Origin: Frigidibacter sp.
GTDB lineage: Bacteria; Pseudomonadota; Alphaproteobacteria; Rhodobacterales; Rhodobacteraceae
Reading direction: 5' to 3'
Assembly: GCF_030695035.1 (NCBI RefSeq)
Contig: NZ_JAUYTT010000008.1
Location: 744,001 to 808,000 of the forward strand
DNA length: 64,000 bases
A program made the translations under genes and the position numbers. The notes beneath the pieces were generated by a model, which was given only the letters and a program-made list of their open reading frames with translations, searched no databases and was not told the origin of the DNA. Shown piece after piece: positions 47,270 through 55,873 of the stretch (position 1 is its first letter; every line of letters starts with the position of its first letter).

Positions 47270-48051
47270 ATGCCGTGACCCGCCCGTTGGCGCATCTGGG
47301 CCATGCGGTGCTGTCCGCCCTTGCCTCGCTTGGCCGGGTGTCGCGCTTTGCCGGGGCGACGCTGCAGCATCTGGTCCGCCCGCCCTTCTACTGGCGCGAG
47401 TTCCTGCACGCCTGCCTGCAGATCGGCTGGCTGAGCCTGCCGGTCGTCGGCATGACCGCCATCTTCACCGGCGGCGCGCTGGCGCTGCAGATCTATGCGG
47501 GGGGCTCGCGCTTCAACGCCGAATCCGTGGTGCCGCAGATCGTGGCGCTTGGCATCACGCGGGAGCTGGGGCCGGTCCTTGGGGCGCTGATGGTGGCGGC
47601 GCGGGTTGCCAGCTCCATCGCCGCCGAGATCGGCACGATGAAAGTGACAGAGCAGATCGACGCGCTGACCACCCTCTCCACCAACCCGATGAAATACCTC
47701 ACGGTGCCGCGGGTGCTGGCGGCGACGCTGTCGATGCCGCTGCTGGTGGCGGTTGGCGATGCGCTTGGCATCTTCGGCGGCTATCTGGTGGGCATCAACC
47801 GGCTGGGCTTTTCTGCCAGCACCTACATGTCCAACACCACCGGATTCCTCGAGTTCTGGGATGTGGGATCGGGCATGGTCAAGGGCGCGGTGTTCGGCTT
47901 CATCGTGGCGCTGATGGGCTGCTATTTCGGCATGAACTCGGGCCGCGGCGCGCAGGGCGTGGGCGGGGCCACGAAATCGGCAGTGGTCTCCGCCTCGGTG
48001 CTGATCCTCGCCTCCAACTACATCCTCACCGAACTGTTCTTCGCCGCATGA
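47266..48051 (+). CDS. mlaE: MlaE-family ABC transporter permease
   Basis: 261 residues with about five membrane helices. Family motif [37 protein letters not shown] is the conserved MlaE/TTG2 block (residues ~98-135). Part of a retrograde or anterograde phospholipid-transport system between inner and outer membrane. No mlaD (MCE) gene follows in this window. Confidence 0.94.
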   Translation: MNAVTRPLAHLGHAVLSALASLGRVSRFAGATLQHLVRPPFYWREFLHACLQIGWLSLPVVGMTAIFTGGALALQIYAGGSRFNAESVVPQIVALGITRELGPVLGALMVAARVASSIAAEIGTMKVTEQIDALTTLSTNPMKYLTVPRVLAATLSMPLLVAVGDALGIFGGYLVGINRLGFSASTYMSNTTGFLEFWDVGSGMVKGAVFGFIVALMGCYFGMNSGRGAQGVGGATKSAVVSASVLILASNYILTELFFAA

Positions 48052-48794
48052 TCCGCATCACCGATCTTCACAAGTCCTTCGACGCCAACGCGGTTCTGCG
48101 CGGGGTGGACCTGCATGTGCCACGCGGCGAGAGCATGGTCATCATCGGCGGGTCGGGCACAGGCAAGTCAGTGTTGCTGAAATGCGTTCTGGGGCTGGTG
48201 AAGCCCGATGCCGGCAGCATCGAGGTGGACGGGCAGGACGTGACGAAGGTCAAGCGCGATGCCTTCCTTGCCCGCTTCGGGATGCTGTTCCAGGGCGGGG
48301 CGCTGTTCGACAGCCTCAGCGTCTGGCAGAATGTCGCCTTCCGCCTGCTGCGCGGCCCGGCCAAGCTGCCAAAAGCGCAAGCGCGCGAGGTGGCCATCGA
48401 GAAGCTGCGCCGCGTCGGCCTGCGCCCCGAGGTGGCCGACCAGTTCCCGGCAGAGCTGTCGGGCGGGATGCAGAAACGCGTCGGCCTCGCTCGCGCCATC
48501 GCCGCAGAGCCCGAGATCATCTTCTTCGATGAACCCACCACCGGGCTCGATCCGATCATGGCCGGGGTGATCAACGAGCTGATCCGTGAGATCGTGGTGG
48601 AAATGGGCGCGACGGCGATGACCATCACGCATGACATGTCCTCGGTCCGCGCCATTGCTGACAAGGTGGCGATGCTGCATGGCGGCAAGATCCGCTGGAC
48701 AGGGCCTGTGGGCGAAATGGACGCAACGTCAGACCCTTACGTGCAACAGTTCATCCATGGCCGCGCGACCGGCCCGATCGAGGCAGTGCGCTGA
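48048..48794 (+). CDS. mlaF: MlaF-family ABC transporter ATPase
   Basis: 248 residues. Walker A GGSGTGKSVLLK, Q-loop LFQGGALFDSLSVWQNV, signature ELSGGMQKRVGLARA, Walker B IIFFDEPTTGLDP, H-loop ITHDMSS. Energises MlaE. Starts within the mlaE stop codon region (4-base overlap). A GTTTCC-ATTCT-GGAAAC stem follows the gene at 48796-48812. Confidence 0.95.
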   Translation: MIRITDLHKSFDANAVLRGVDLHVPRGESMVIIGGSGTGKSVLLKCVLGLVKPDAGSIEVDGQDVTKVKRDAFLARFGMLFQGGALFDSLSVWQNVAFRLLRGPAKLPKAQAREVAIEKLRRVGLRPEVADQFPAELSGGMQKRVGLARAIAAEPEIIFFDEPTTGLDPIMAGVINELIREIVVEMGATAMTITHDMSSVRAIADKVAMLHGGKIRWTGPVGEMDATSDPYVQQFIHGRATGPIEAVR

Positions 48795-48925
48795 CGTTTC
48801 CATTCTGGAAACAGTCTCTACCCCCAAGCCCTGATTGTTTCCGCCACGCCACAGCGCAGAACAACCGTCTTGCTTTTCACCCTGACGCTGCGACACTTTG
48901 CGGCGAACACGCTGGGGGGCGCGGG

Positions 48926-49687
48926 ATGGGTGAGTATCGAGGGACGGGAGCTTTCCCGCAGCTGCAAAGGATTGCGCATGGGTTGGGGCTGGGGCTGATC
49001 GCCGCGCTGGCGCTGATCGCGGTGGGCTCCGCCGGGCTGGCGCTGGCGGGCGTGCTCCCTTGGATCGGGCTGGAGGCCAGCTGGAACGGCGCGCCCTTGC
49101 CGGATGCAGGGATGTGGGTGCAGATCGCGCTGGCGGTGCTGGCCCTCGCGCTGCTGTTCTACCTGCCCGCGCATGGCCGCGTGGCGCGGCTGGAGCGCAG
49201 CCATCGCAGCTTTCGCATCGACCTTGCCGATGTCGCCCGCGCCTATCACGCCGCCCATGCCGCCGACCGCGCCGGCAGCTTCGCCCTGTCGGCCGAATAT
49301 GACGCGATGCGCGAACGGATCGAGCATCTGCGCCGCCACCCCGATCTGGGGCATCTGGAGCCGGAACTGCTCGACCTCGCCGCACAGATGAGCCATGCCA
49401 GCCGCGATCTGGCGCGGGTGTATTCCGACGAGAAGGTCGCGCGGGCCAAGACCTTCCTCGAGCAGCGCCAGCAAGAGACCGAAGCCTTCCGCGAGCGCAT
49501 GGCCGCCGCCCGCCAGACCTGCGACGCGCTGAAGACCTGGCTGCAGGATGTGGAGGCCGATGAGCGGCAGGCGGCTGCGCAGTTCCGCCGGCTGGAGGCG
49601 GATCTGCGGGAAATCCTGCCCGCGCTTGGCTATGATGTCGAAGACACACGCGAGGCCAATGTGCTGCCGATGCGCCCGCAGAAATAG
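48926..49687 (+). CDS. Membrane-anchored coiled-coil protein of unknown function
   Basis: 253 residues. Two hydrophobic segments (about residues 20-43 and 63-82) are followed by a long, charged, probably coiled-coil cytoplasmic part (DAMRERIEHLRRHPDLGHLEPELLDLAAQMSHASRDLA ... RQQETEAFRERM), cut here to its features. It ends MRPQK. Similar proteins in Rhodobacterales are sometimes named 'DNA repair protein', for which nothing here gives support. The next gene starts 6 bases later, so it shares a transcript with the PqiA-like gene. Confidence 0.6.
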   Translation: MGEYRGTGAFPQLQRIAHGLGLGLIAALALIAVGSAGLALAGVLPWIGLEASWNGAPLPDAGMWVQIALAVLALALLFYLPAHGRVARLERSHRSFRIDLADVARAYHAAHAADRAGSFALSAEYDAMRERIEHLRRHPDLGHLEPELLDLAAQMSHASRDLARVYSDEKVARAKTFLEQRQQETEAFRERMAAARQTCDALKTWLQDVEADERQAAAQFRRLEADLREILPALGYDVEDTREANVLPMRPQK

Positions 49688-49693
49688 GACCGG

Positions 49694-50143
49694 ATGCCCC
49701 CACGTCCCAAGCTTACCCCGCTGATCGCCGTGAACCTCGCGCTCTTGGTGCTGTTCCCGTTGTCCTGGGCGGCGCCCTTGCTGCGCGCCGGATTGCTGCC
49801 GTTCTTCGACCTGCCGGCGATCTCTGTGCTGACCGGCCTGCAGGCGATCTGGGAGAAGGACCCGGCCCTGGCGCTGCTGGTCGCCTTCCTCGCGCTGGTC
49901 GCGCCCTATGCCAAGACCGTGCTGCTGGCGCTGATCCACTTTGGCAGGCTGCCCCCACGGTTGCTGCCGCTGCTGCAGATCCTGGGCAAGCTGGCGATGG
50001 CGGATGTGTTCCTGATCGCGCTTTACATCGTGCTCGCCAAGGGCGTCGGCATGGGGCGGGTGGAGACGGCGTGGGGGCTGTATCTGTTTACCGGTTGCAT
50101 CCTTGCCTCGCTGGCGGTGTCGCTCGGCAGCAGGCGGCGCTGA
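49694..50143 (+). CDS. PqiA-like (paraquat-inducible protein A) membrane protein
   Basis: 149 residues with four hydrophobic helices. PqiA domain features: SVLTGLQAIWEKDPALALLVAFLALVAPYAKTVLLAL and LGKLAMADVFLIALYIVLAKGVG. It is shorter than full PqiA, having a single domain and no Cys-rich zinc ribbon. It lies after mlaEF, and Pqi proteins also act in lipid transport, so a role in the same envelope process is reasonable. Confidence 0.8.
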   Translation: MPPRPKLTPLIAVNLALLVLFPLSWAAPLLRAGLLPFFDLPAISVLTGLQAIWEKDPALALLVAFLALVAPYAKTVLLALIHFGRLPPRLLPLLQILGKLAMADVFLIALYIVLAKGVGMGRVETAWGLYLFTGCILASLAVSLGSRRR

Positions 50144-50335
50144 CGCAGCGGCATTTGCCATCTTGCCCGGTGAGGGATTTGAACGTAATTTCAGGGATAT
50201 ATTGATGCACGCTTAGTCCGGCCCTGCGGGTCCGAAACCCCTTATTGACCGCGGATATTGCCGCGACGGGTCGGAAACGACAGACCGGGCTTGCCGCGCA
50301 AGCCTCGCGCAGCCCGCGCGCCGTTGGAGCCCGTG

Positions 50336-53300
50336 ATGCCCGAAGCCAATGATCCCTTCGACCAAATCGCAGCCCAGCAGGCCGAAGGACAGCCAAAGCT
50401 GCGCGCTGATCTGACGGTGGTGTATGAAAATCAGGGCGGCGGCGCGGCGCGGATCCGGTTGGTGGACCCGGGCAGCGGCAAGCAGTTCAGCTTCAGCGCC
50501 GAGGAACATGCGCTGGCCGGCGCCGCGACCGGCCGAGCCACGCTGCGCGAGATCCATGCCAGCCATGCCAGGCGCTTCTCCGAAGGCATGGGCGCCCGCG
50601 AGGTGGTGGAGTTCTTCCGGCGGCTGCAGATCCTCGGCCTGCTGATGCCGGAGGCAGAGGCACCTACAGAGCCCCAACCTGAGCCAGCCCCCGCGCCGGC
50701 TGAACCCGCCGCAGCGCCACCTGCCGCGCTTGCTGCCCGGCGCCGCGGGTTGATGGGACGGGCCGGAAAACCCACGGGGCGCAAGACCGCCGTCGATTCC
50801 GCCCCCGCCAGCCAGACGGCGCAGGATGCCTTCATTCTGGGCGAGGCGTTGCGCAGCGATGCCCCGGTTGGCGACAGCACGCCCGCCGACCGCAAGGCGA
50901 TGGGCGCCGAAAAGGCCGCCGCCCGCCGAACGGCAGCGTCCGACGCGCGCCGCGTCCGCAAGGCGCCGTCCAGTTCGGCGGATGCAGGCGACGCGGTGGA
51001 AGCCGCACCGCAAGTGGCGACGCCTACGGTTCCGACTCCTACCCCGGCGAAAACCTCCCCCGAAGCTGCGCTGGAGAGTACCCCGGTGGCGGCGCAAGAG
51101 CCTGCGCCCCCGGGGAATGCGGCCCCGCAAGCCCCGACACCTACCCCCGGCCCCCTCGCCCGCGGGCTCGCCCGACGGCGCGCAGCCCAGACCCGCGGCG
51201 CGGCAGAGGCGGCGCCGGAGGCACCCAAGACCGCCGCTGCAAAAGCAGCGCCAGAAGCACCCTCCGCCGCGGCAGCCGATCCAGAGACGCCAGCCACCGC
51301 TCCGGCCGAGGTGCCACGGCTTGCGCCGCCCGGCTCAACAGCTCTGGTGCCGGCCGCGCCGGCCCCCGTTCGCGGCGATCCCTTCGATGACGCCGATTTC
51401 GGGCTCGGCGACGGGCTTTATGGCCCCGGGGTCGGTGGCGGACTGGCGGGCGGCCTGGGAAGCGGGCGCTTCGCCGGCCGCGCTGGAGGCATCTCGGGCG
51501 CCGCCGGGGGTGGAGGCTTCAGCGCCGGCGGCGGCGGCATGGGCGGCGGCATGGGCGGGGGCTTCGGCGGAGGCGGCGGCTTCGGGGGCGGCGGTGGAAT
51601 GGCCGGTGCTATGGGTGGCGGCGGCGAGCGCCTGCTGGCGGCCCTTGCCGCGCGCCAGCAGCAGATGGCGGGCGGTGTTCCTGCCAGCGCCGAGCGGGGC
51701 ACCGGGCGCGCGGCAAGCCTGACGCTGTTCAACCCGACTCCGCTGCTCAAGCTGCTGTATATCCTGTGTTATCCGTTCCAGATTCTGCATCCGCTGGTGA
51801 TCCCGGTGGTGCTGATGGCCGGGCTGACCATGCTGCAGAACTGGCAGGCACTGGCCGCCGACCTGTCGCTGGTGCTGTCGAGCTATGCCACGCTGACCAT
51901 GCTGCTGATCGGGCTGTTCTCGGCCAACCTCGCCTCGCGCCTTGCCCAAGGGGTGGCGATCGTCGGGCATGGCGGCAAGGTTTCCGGGCTGGGGCTGATG
52001 CTGGTCTTCGGCTTTCTGCCGCGGTTCTTCGTCGATCTGGCGGGGGTGCCGGCGCTGGACCGGCGCGGCCAGCTTTGGGCGCATGGCGCGCCGCTGCTGG
52101 CGCGGCTGTGGCTGTTCGCGGGCGGGATGCTGATCTGGGCGATCACCCGTGACAGTGGCACCTGGCTGCCGCAGATGGCGCTGATCATCAGTCAGTTCGG
52201 CCTTGCGATGTTCCTGACCACCGCACTGCCACTGGTGCCCGCCGACGGGATGCGCTGGATTTCCACCTATCTCAACGAGCCGCGGCTGCTGCCCAAGGCC
52301 TGGATGGCCGCGCGCCACATCTTCACCGGCCGCGCGCTGCCGCCGATGATCGCGCGCTCTGACCTCTGGCCGCTGGCGCTGTTCGGGATCGGCACGGTGC
52401 TGACCTCGGTCGCGGCGGGCCTCGGCATCGCCATCTATGGCGCCCTGACGCTGGAGACGGAACTGGGCGGGCTGGGGGTGATCTTCTTCCTCGGCCTCGT
52501 CGCGGCCTTCCTGCTGTGGCTGGTGGCGATGCGCGCCAGCATCGGGCGCCGTGCGGCGCAGATGCGCGGCGGCGAGGGGCAGGCCGATCTCGCACGCCTG
52601 CTGATGGCCGGGCGCGCGCCGAAACCGGGCGCCGAGGCCGAACCGGCGCTGTCGGGCAGTGCCAAGGTGGTCTGGTCGGTGATCGGCATCGCGCTGCTGA
52701 GCGTCGCCTTCCTGCCCTACAACTATGAGGCGGGGGGGCTGGTGCAGATCCTGCCGGTCTCGCGCGGTCAGGCGGTGGCGCGCACCGAAGGCGAGATCAT
52801 CGAGATCTATGTGGCCGAGGGCGAAAGCGTCGCCCGCGGTCAGGTCGTGGCGCAGATGTCCAGCTGGAACCAGTCGCGCGAGGTGTCGGTGACCGAGGCG
52901 ATGCTGGCCGGCGCCGCCGCCAGCCTTGCCCGGCTGGAGGCCGGCGCCAAGCCCGAAGAGGTGGAGGTGGCGCGGCGCGAGCTGCAAAGCGCCGAGGCGA
53001 GCCTAGCCTTTTCCCGCGCCGAGGCGGAGCGCGCCCGCGATCTGGTCGGGACCGGCGCCGTCAGCCAGGCGCAATTCGAAAAGGCGCAGGCGGCCTATGA
53101 TGCCGATATGGCCGGGCTGGAGGTGGCGCGGGCCGAACTGGTGCTGGTGCAAAGCGCCGCCACCACCGAGGAGCTGGCCATTGCCCGCGCCGAGGTGGAC
53201 CGCCTGACGCTGGAGCTGCAGTTCCGCCGCGATGAGCTGGAGCGCACACGGATCAGCGCGCCGATGGAGGGCCGCGTGGTGACCCCCGATCTGGAACTGC

Positions 53301-53674
53301 GCAATGGCAGCTTCCTGCGGGTGGGCGAGACGCTGCTGGAGATCGAGGATGCCGATGTGGTGCGCGCCGCCATCTCGGTTCCCGAATCCGACATCGCGCT
53401 GATCGCCCCGGGCCGCGAGGTGCGGCTGAAAGCCTGGGGCGCCAGCGATGACGAGATCCCGGGAACGGTGGAAAGCATCGCCCAGGCCGCCGAGCAGGAG
53501 GGCTATGGCAGCACCGTGCGCGTCGATGCCGCCTTCCCCAACCCCGACGGGCGGCTGCGCTCGGGCATGACCGGCTATGCCAAGATCGAGGGCGCCGAGA
53601 TGCGGACCTGGGAGGCGTATCTGCGCCGGATCGTGCGGTTCTTCCAGATCGAGGTGTGGTCGTGGATCCCGTGA
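50336..53674 (+). CDS. PqqD-like / degenerate M50 / HlyD fusion protein
   Basis: 1112 residues. Residues ~20-105 resemble a PqqD-like winged helix (LRADLTVVYENQGG, IRLVDPGSGKQFSFSAEEHAL). Then come ~250 residues of Pro/Ala/Thr-rich linker, a Gly-rich stretch (residues ~356-440), a multi-helix M50 (site-2-protease-like) region, and from ~802 a lipoyl/HlyD adaptor domain (RTEGEIIEIYVAEGESVARGQVV) with coiled-coil hairpin and beta-barrel. At residues ~533-538 the expected HExxH zinc site is replaced by SRLAQG. The later motif keeps PADG near residue 635. So it looks like a catalytically dead relative of the 'putative peptide zinc metalloprotease' group. ATG at 50336 has a GGAG site. No partner ABC exporter or outer-membrane channel lies nearby. 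It probably takes part in secretion or export, by inference. Confidence 0.8.
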   Translation: MPEANDPFDQIAAQQAEGQPKLRADLTVVYENQGGGAARIRLVDPGSGKQFSFSAEEHALAGAATGRATLREIHASHARRFSEGMGAREVVEFFRRLQILGLLMPEAEAPTEPQPEPAPAPAEPAAAPPAALAARRRGLMGRAGKPTGRKTAVDSAPASQTAQDAFILGEALRSDAPVGDSTPADRKAMGAEKAAARRTAASDARRVRKAPSSSADAGDAVEAAPQVATPTVPTPTPAKTSPEAALESTPVAAQEPAPPGNAAPQAPTPTPGPLARGLARRRAAQTRGAAEAAPEAPKTAAAKAAPEAPSAAAADPETPATAPAEVPRLAPPGSTALVPAAPAPVRGDPFDDADFGLGDGLYGPGVGGGLAGGLGSGRFAGRAGGISGAAGGGGFSAGGGGMGGGMGGGFGGGGGFGGGGGMAGAMGGGGERLLAALAARQQQMAGGVPASAERGTGRAASLTLFNPTPLLKLLYILCYPFQILHPLVIPVVLMAGLTMLQNWQALAADLSLVLSSYATLTMLLIGLFSANLASRLAQGVAIVGHGGKVSGLGLMLVFGFLPRFFVDLAGVPALDRRGQLWAHGAPLLARLWLFAGGMLIWAITRDSGTWLPQMALIISQFGLAMFLTTALPLVPADGMRWISTYLNEPRLLPKAWMAARHIFTGRALPPMIARSDLWPLALFGIGTVLTSVAAGLGIAIYGALTLETELGGLGVIFFLGLVAAFLLWLVAMRASIGRRAAQMRGGEGQADLARLLMAGRAPKPGAEAEPALSGSAKVVWSVIGIALLSVAFLPYNYEAGGLVQILPVSRGQAVARTEGEIIEIYVAEGESVARGQVVAQMSSWNQSREVSVTEAMLAGAAASLARLEAGAKPEEVEVARRELQSAEASLAFSRAEAERARDLVGTGAVSQAQFEKAQAAYDADMAGLEVARAELVLVQSAATTEELAIARAEVDRLTLELQFRRDELERTRISAPMEGRVVTPDLELRNGSFLRVGETLLEIEDADVVRAAISVPESDIALIAPGREVRLKAWGASDDEIPGTVESIAQAAEQEGYGSTVRVDAAFPNPDGRLRSGMTGYAKIEGAEMRTWEAYLRRIVRFFQIEVWSWIP

Positions 53675-53761
53675 GGGGGAGGCGGTTGGGCCTGAGGTAT
53701 TGCGCAGGGCCAACCACTCGGCCAGCGCCGAATGTGCGACGAGAGTTTTTTGGAGAGAGAT

Positions 53762-54349
53762 GTGGCCAAAGATAAATATACAAACTTCGAGAAACTCTTT
53801 TCGGAAAAAATTGAAGACGGTGACTATCGAATAATCGTTGTGGAGGGGAAGACCGATGATCTAATCATGGCACCTCACGGTGGAAAAATTGAACTGCATA
53901 CATCTCAAATTGCTCGAAAGATTGCAGGAGATGACCTTTCTCTCTACCTGTTTGAGGGGATAATGAGTGAGCGAAATCAAGAATTACATGTGACATCGGC
54001 CAACTATGACGAGCCGCAGGCTCTTAAGATCGCCGAAAAATCAGCCCGCATTGTTGCCATTCATGGTCGTTGCGACGAAGACGATCCCAATACCACTTGC
54101 ATTGGCGGCCTTGATACTGACACCGGGCAAAAGATTGCGCAGCAACTGAAGAAAGCGGGATTCCCTATTGAAGCGCCTTGCAAGAGGTTCCCTGCCTTAA
54201 ATCCGCAGAACATCTGCAACAGAGGAACATCTAAAAAGGGTGTGCAACTTGAAATTCCTATATCTCTAAGGACCAGGCTCATTTCGGACAAGGAAGAGCT
54301 TGAACGCTTTGCCGGCGCTATCAACAAGGCACTTTCCAACGAAATCTGA
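53762..54349 (+). CDS. Poly-gamma-glutamate hydrolase family protein (phage-like)
   Basis: 195 residues. Family motifs: DLIMAPHGGKIELHTSQIARKIAGDD, LYLFEG, LHVTSANYDEPQAL, VAIHGRCD, GGLDTD, NICNRG and GVQLEIP. These match zinc-dependent poly-gamma-glutamate hydrolases (PghP/YoqZ type), usually carried by phages. No signal peptide. The start is taken as GTG at 53762 since GGAGAG lies five bases upstream; an ATG at 53732 is the alternative. Codon use is clearly AT-richer than all neighbours (many AAA, AAT, ATA codons), which suggests recent transfer. It is followed directly by dispersed repeat copy C. Confidence 0.88.
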   Translation: MAKDKYTNFEKLFSEKIEDGDYRIIVVEGKTDDLIMAPHGGKIELHTSQIARKIAGDDLSLYLFEGIMSERNQELHVTSANYDEPQALKIAEKSARIVAIHGRCDEDDPNTTCIGGLDTDTGQKIAQQLKKAGFPIEAPCKRFPALNPQNICNRGTSKKGVQLEIPISLRTRLISDKEELERFAGAINKALSNEI

Positions 54350-54388
54350 CGAAAGAATACTGCGCACGCCATCTATCGCTTCGGCAGT

Positions 54389-54605
54389 AAAAGGCGCCCC
54401 GCAGAATTTCGGCCGTCGACGAAATTCTGCTGTGCCCGCCCTGCGGGGGGCGGGCACATTCGTGCCCACCCGGGCGGACCCATCAGAATTTGGCACCCAT
54501 AGAGCCCATGTCTCCACCCCTTGCCCTGCGGCTTGCGCCTCCGGGCAACCGGCGCGGGTGACTTGCCACTGGCAAGTCCCCTGATCGCGCCGGGGCCAAG
54601 CCGGT
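54389..54605 (+). repeat. Dispersed intergenic hairpin repeat, copy C (longest)
   Basis: The fullest copy. Stem 1 GCAGAATTTCG-N8-CGAAATTCTGC (54401-54430), stem 2 TGTGCCCGCC/GGCGGGCACA (54431-54458), then GTGCCCACCCGGGCGG, CATCAGAATTTGGCAC, CTTGCCCTGCGGCTTGCGCC, CCGGGCAACCGG, ACTTGCCACTGGCAAGT and CTGATCGCGCCGGGGC. It fills almost all of the 315-base gap between the hydrolase and ACP genes. Confidence 0.85.
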
Positions 54606-54664
54606 AGGGGTCAGCGCTGCGGCCCCCCTGCCGGTTCAGCGCAGCGCTTCAAGCCCCCCGCCCC

Positions 54665-54952
54665 TCACCCCGCGACGAGTTCGGCCTTCAGGAACTCCAC
54701 CACCTGCGTCACCGAGACGTCATCGACATAGGCGCCGTCCTCGATGAACAGCTTTTCAAACGGCAGGCCCTTCTTACCAAGCGCCTGTTCCAGCGCGACG
54801 GCGAATTGCACCACGTCGATGGATTCGAACGCCAGATCGCCGATCAGCGTGGTGGTGGCGGTGATGCCGCCCTCCAGATCCATGTCCCAGTCGCGCACCG
54901 TGTCTTCCAGCACGGTGATCACGGTCGTCTGCAGTGCCAGTGTATCGGTCAT
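54665..54952 (-). CDS. Acyl carrier protein, stand-alone
   Basis: 95 residues. Four-helix carrier fold with phosphopantetheine Ser44 in GDLAFESIDVVQFAVALEQALGKKG. It is not the housekeeping AcpP: the canonical DSLDTVE is replaced by ESIDVVQ, and it lies in a cluster of tailoring enzymes. Last gene of an eight-gene minus-strand run; 33 bases after the methyltransferase. Suggests that an acyl or polyketide-like chain is built or modified on this carrier. Confidence 0.92.
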   Translation of the reverse strand: MTDTLALQTTVITVLEDTVRDWDMDLEGGITATTTLIGDLAFESIDVVQFAVALEQALGKKGLPFEKLFIEDGAYVDDVSVTQVVEFLKAELVAG

Positions 54953-54985
54953 AGTCCTGTCCCTTCCTGAGTGTCTGTTGGGTCT

Positions 54986-55873
54986 TCAGCGGCGCACGGC
55001 GGTGATTTCCAGCCAGTTGCGCGGCACTTCGGTGATGCCGAGGTTTTCAAACGCGCGCACGGCGCCCTCCTGCAGGCATTCGCTGGCGATATCGACGGGG
55101 TAGCCGCTCATCAGCACCTCGGCGAGGCCGCCATAGGCGCCGACCAGTTGCAGGCCCTTTTGCGAGATTGGCACCGGGCGGTGGCCGGCGCTGAACGTGT
55201 CGATTCCGGCCTCGGACAGTGCCGCGCTCCAGCCTTCGGCGGACAGCCAGTCTTTCTGGAAGGCGCGGCCATGAGTGCCGCGCTTGCGCGGGATGCCCGG
55301 CTCGCCGCGGGCGGCGCGTTCGGCGTTCATGCGGTTCAGCACCAGTACCGCCTCTTTCATCCATTCCGAGAACACGGCCTCGGACCCGGGCACGAAGGTG
55401 CCTACATAGAAGACGCTGTTGAACACGAACCGCCCGCCGGGGCGCAGCACCCGCGCCACCTCACGCAGGAACGCCGCGCGGTCGGGCATCAGGTGGATGG
55501 AGTTGCCCTGCACGATCAGGTCGATCTCACCATCGTCAAAGGGCAGCTCCATCGCGCTGGCGGCGCGCAGATGCACGGCGCCGGCGCCGGCGGCGCGCAG
55601 CGCCTCGAGGCTGTCCACCACGCGCACGCCCTGATCCTGGAAGGTGCGGGTGGCGATGCCGATCTGCACCGGGTCGAGGTCGATGGCGCAGACAGTGAGG
55701 TTCGGCGCGCGGCGGATCAGCAGCTGCGACAGCAGGCCGGTGCCGCAGGCCAGATCGGCAACGCGGGAGACACCCTCCAGCGCGATGCCGTCGATCAGCG
55801 CCTCGTTCGCGGCAATGTAGCCCGGGTCCTGCGAATAGGGCTCATAGGTGGTGTCGACCAGTTCAAATGACAT
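54986..55873 (-). CDS. SAM-dependent methyltransferase
   Basis: 295 residues. Class I fold with motif I VADLACGTGLLSQLL, acidic loop CAIDLDPVQ, motif LPFDDGEIDLIVQGNSIHLMPDRAAFLREVARVLRPGG typical of UbiE/Coq5-like small-molecule methyltransferases (positions ~117-154). ATG at 55873 with a GGAAGGAG site. Overlaps the 3' end of the upstream hydrolase gene. The substrate is unknown; context suggests an ACP-bound or released acyl product. Confidence 0.9.
   Translation of the reverse strand: MSFELVDTTYEPYSQDPGYIAANEALIDGIALEGVSRVADLACGTGLLSQLLIRRAPNLTVCAIDLDPVQIGIATRTFQDQGVRVVDSLEALRAAGAGAVHLRAASAMELPFDDGEIDLIVQGNSIHLMPDRAAFLREVARVLRPGGRFVFNSVFYVGTFVPGSEAVFSEWMKEAVLVLNRMNAERAARGEPGIPRKRGTHGRAFQKDWLSAEGWSAALSEAGIDTFSAGHRPVPISQKGLQLVGAYGGLAEVLMSGYPVDIASECLQEGAVRAFENLGITEVPRNWLEITAVRR

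Noticed and set aside
50336-53674. Active M50 zinc metalloprotease
   Set aside because: The HExxH position reads SRLAQG, with no alternative His-Glu pair in the aligned helix.
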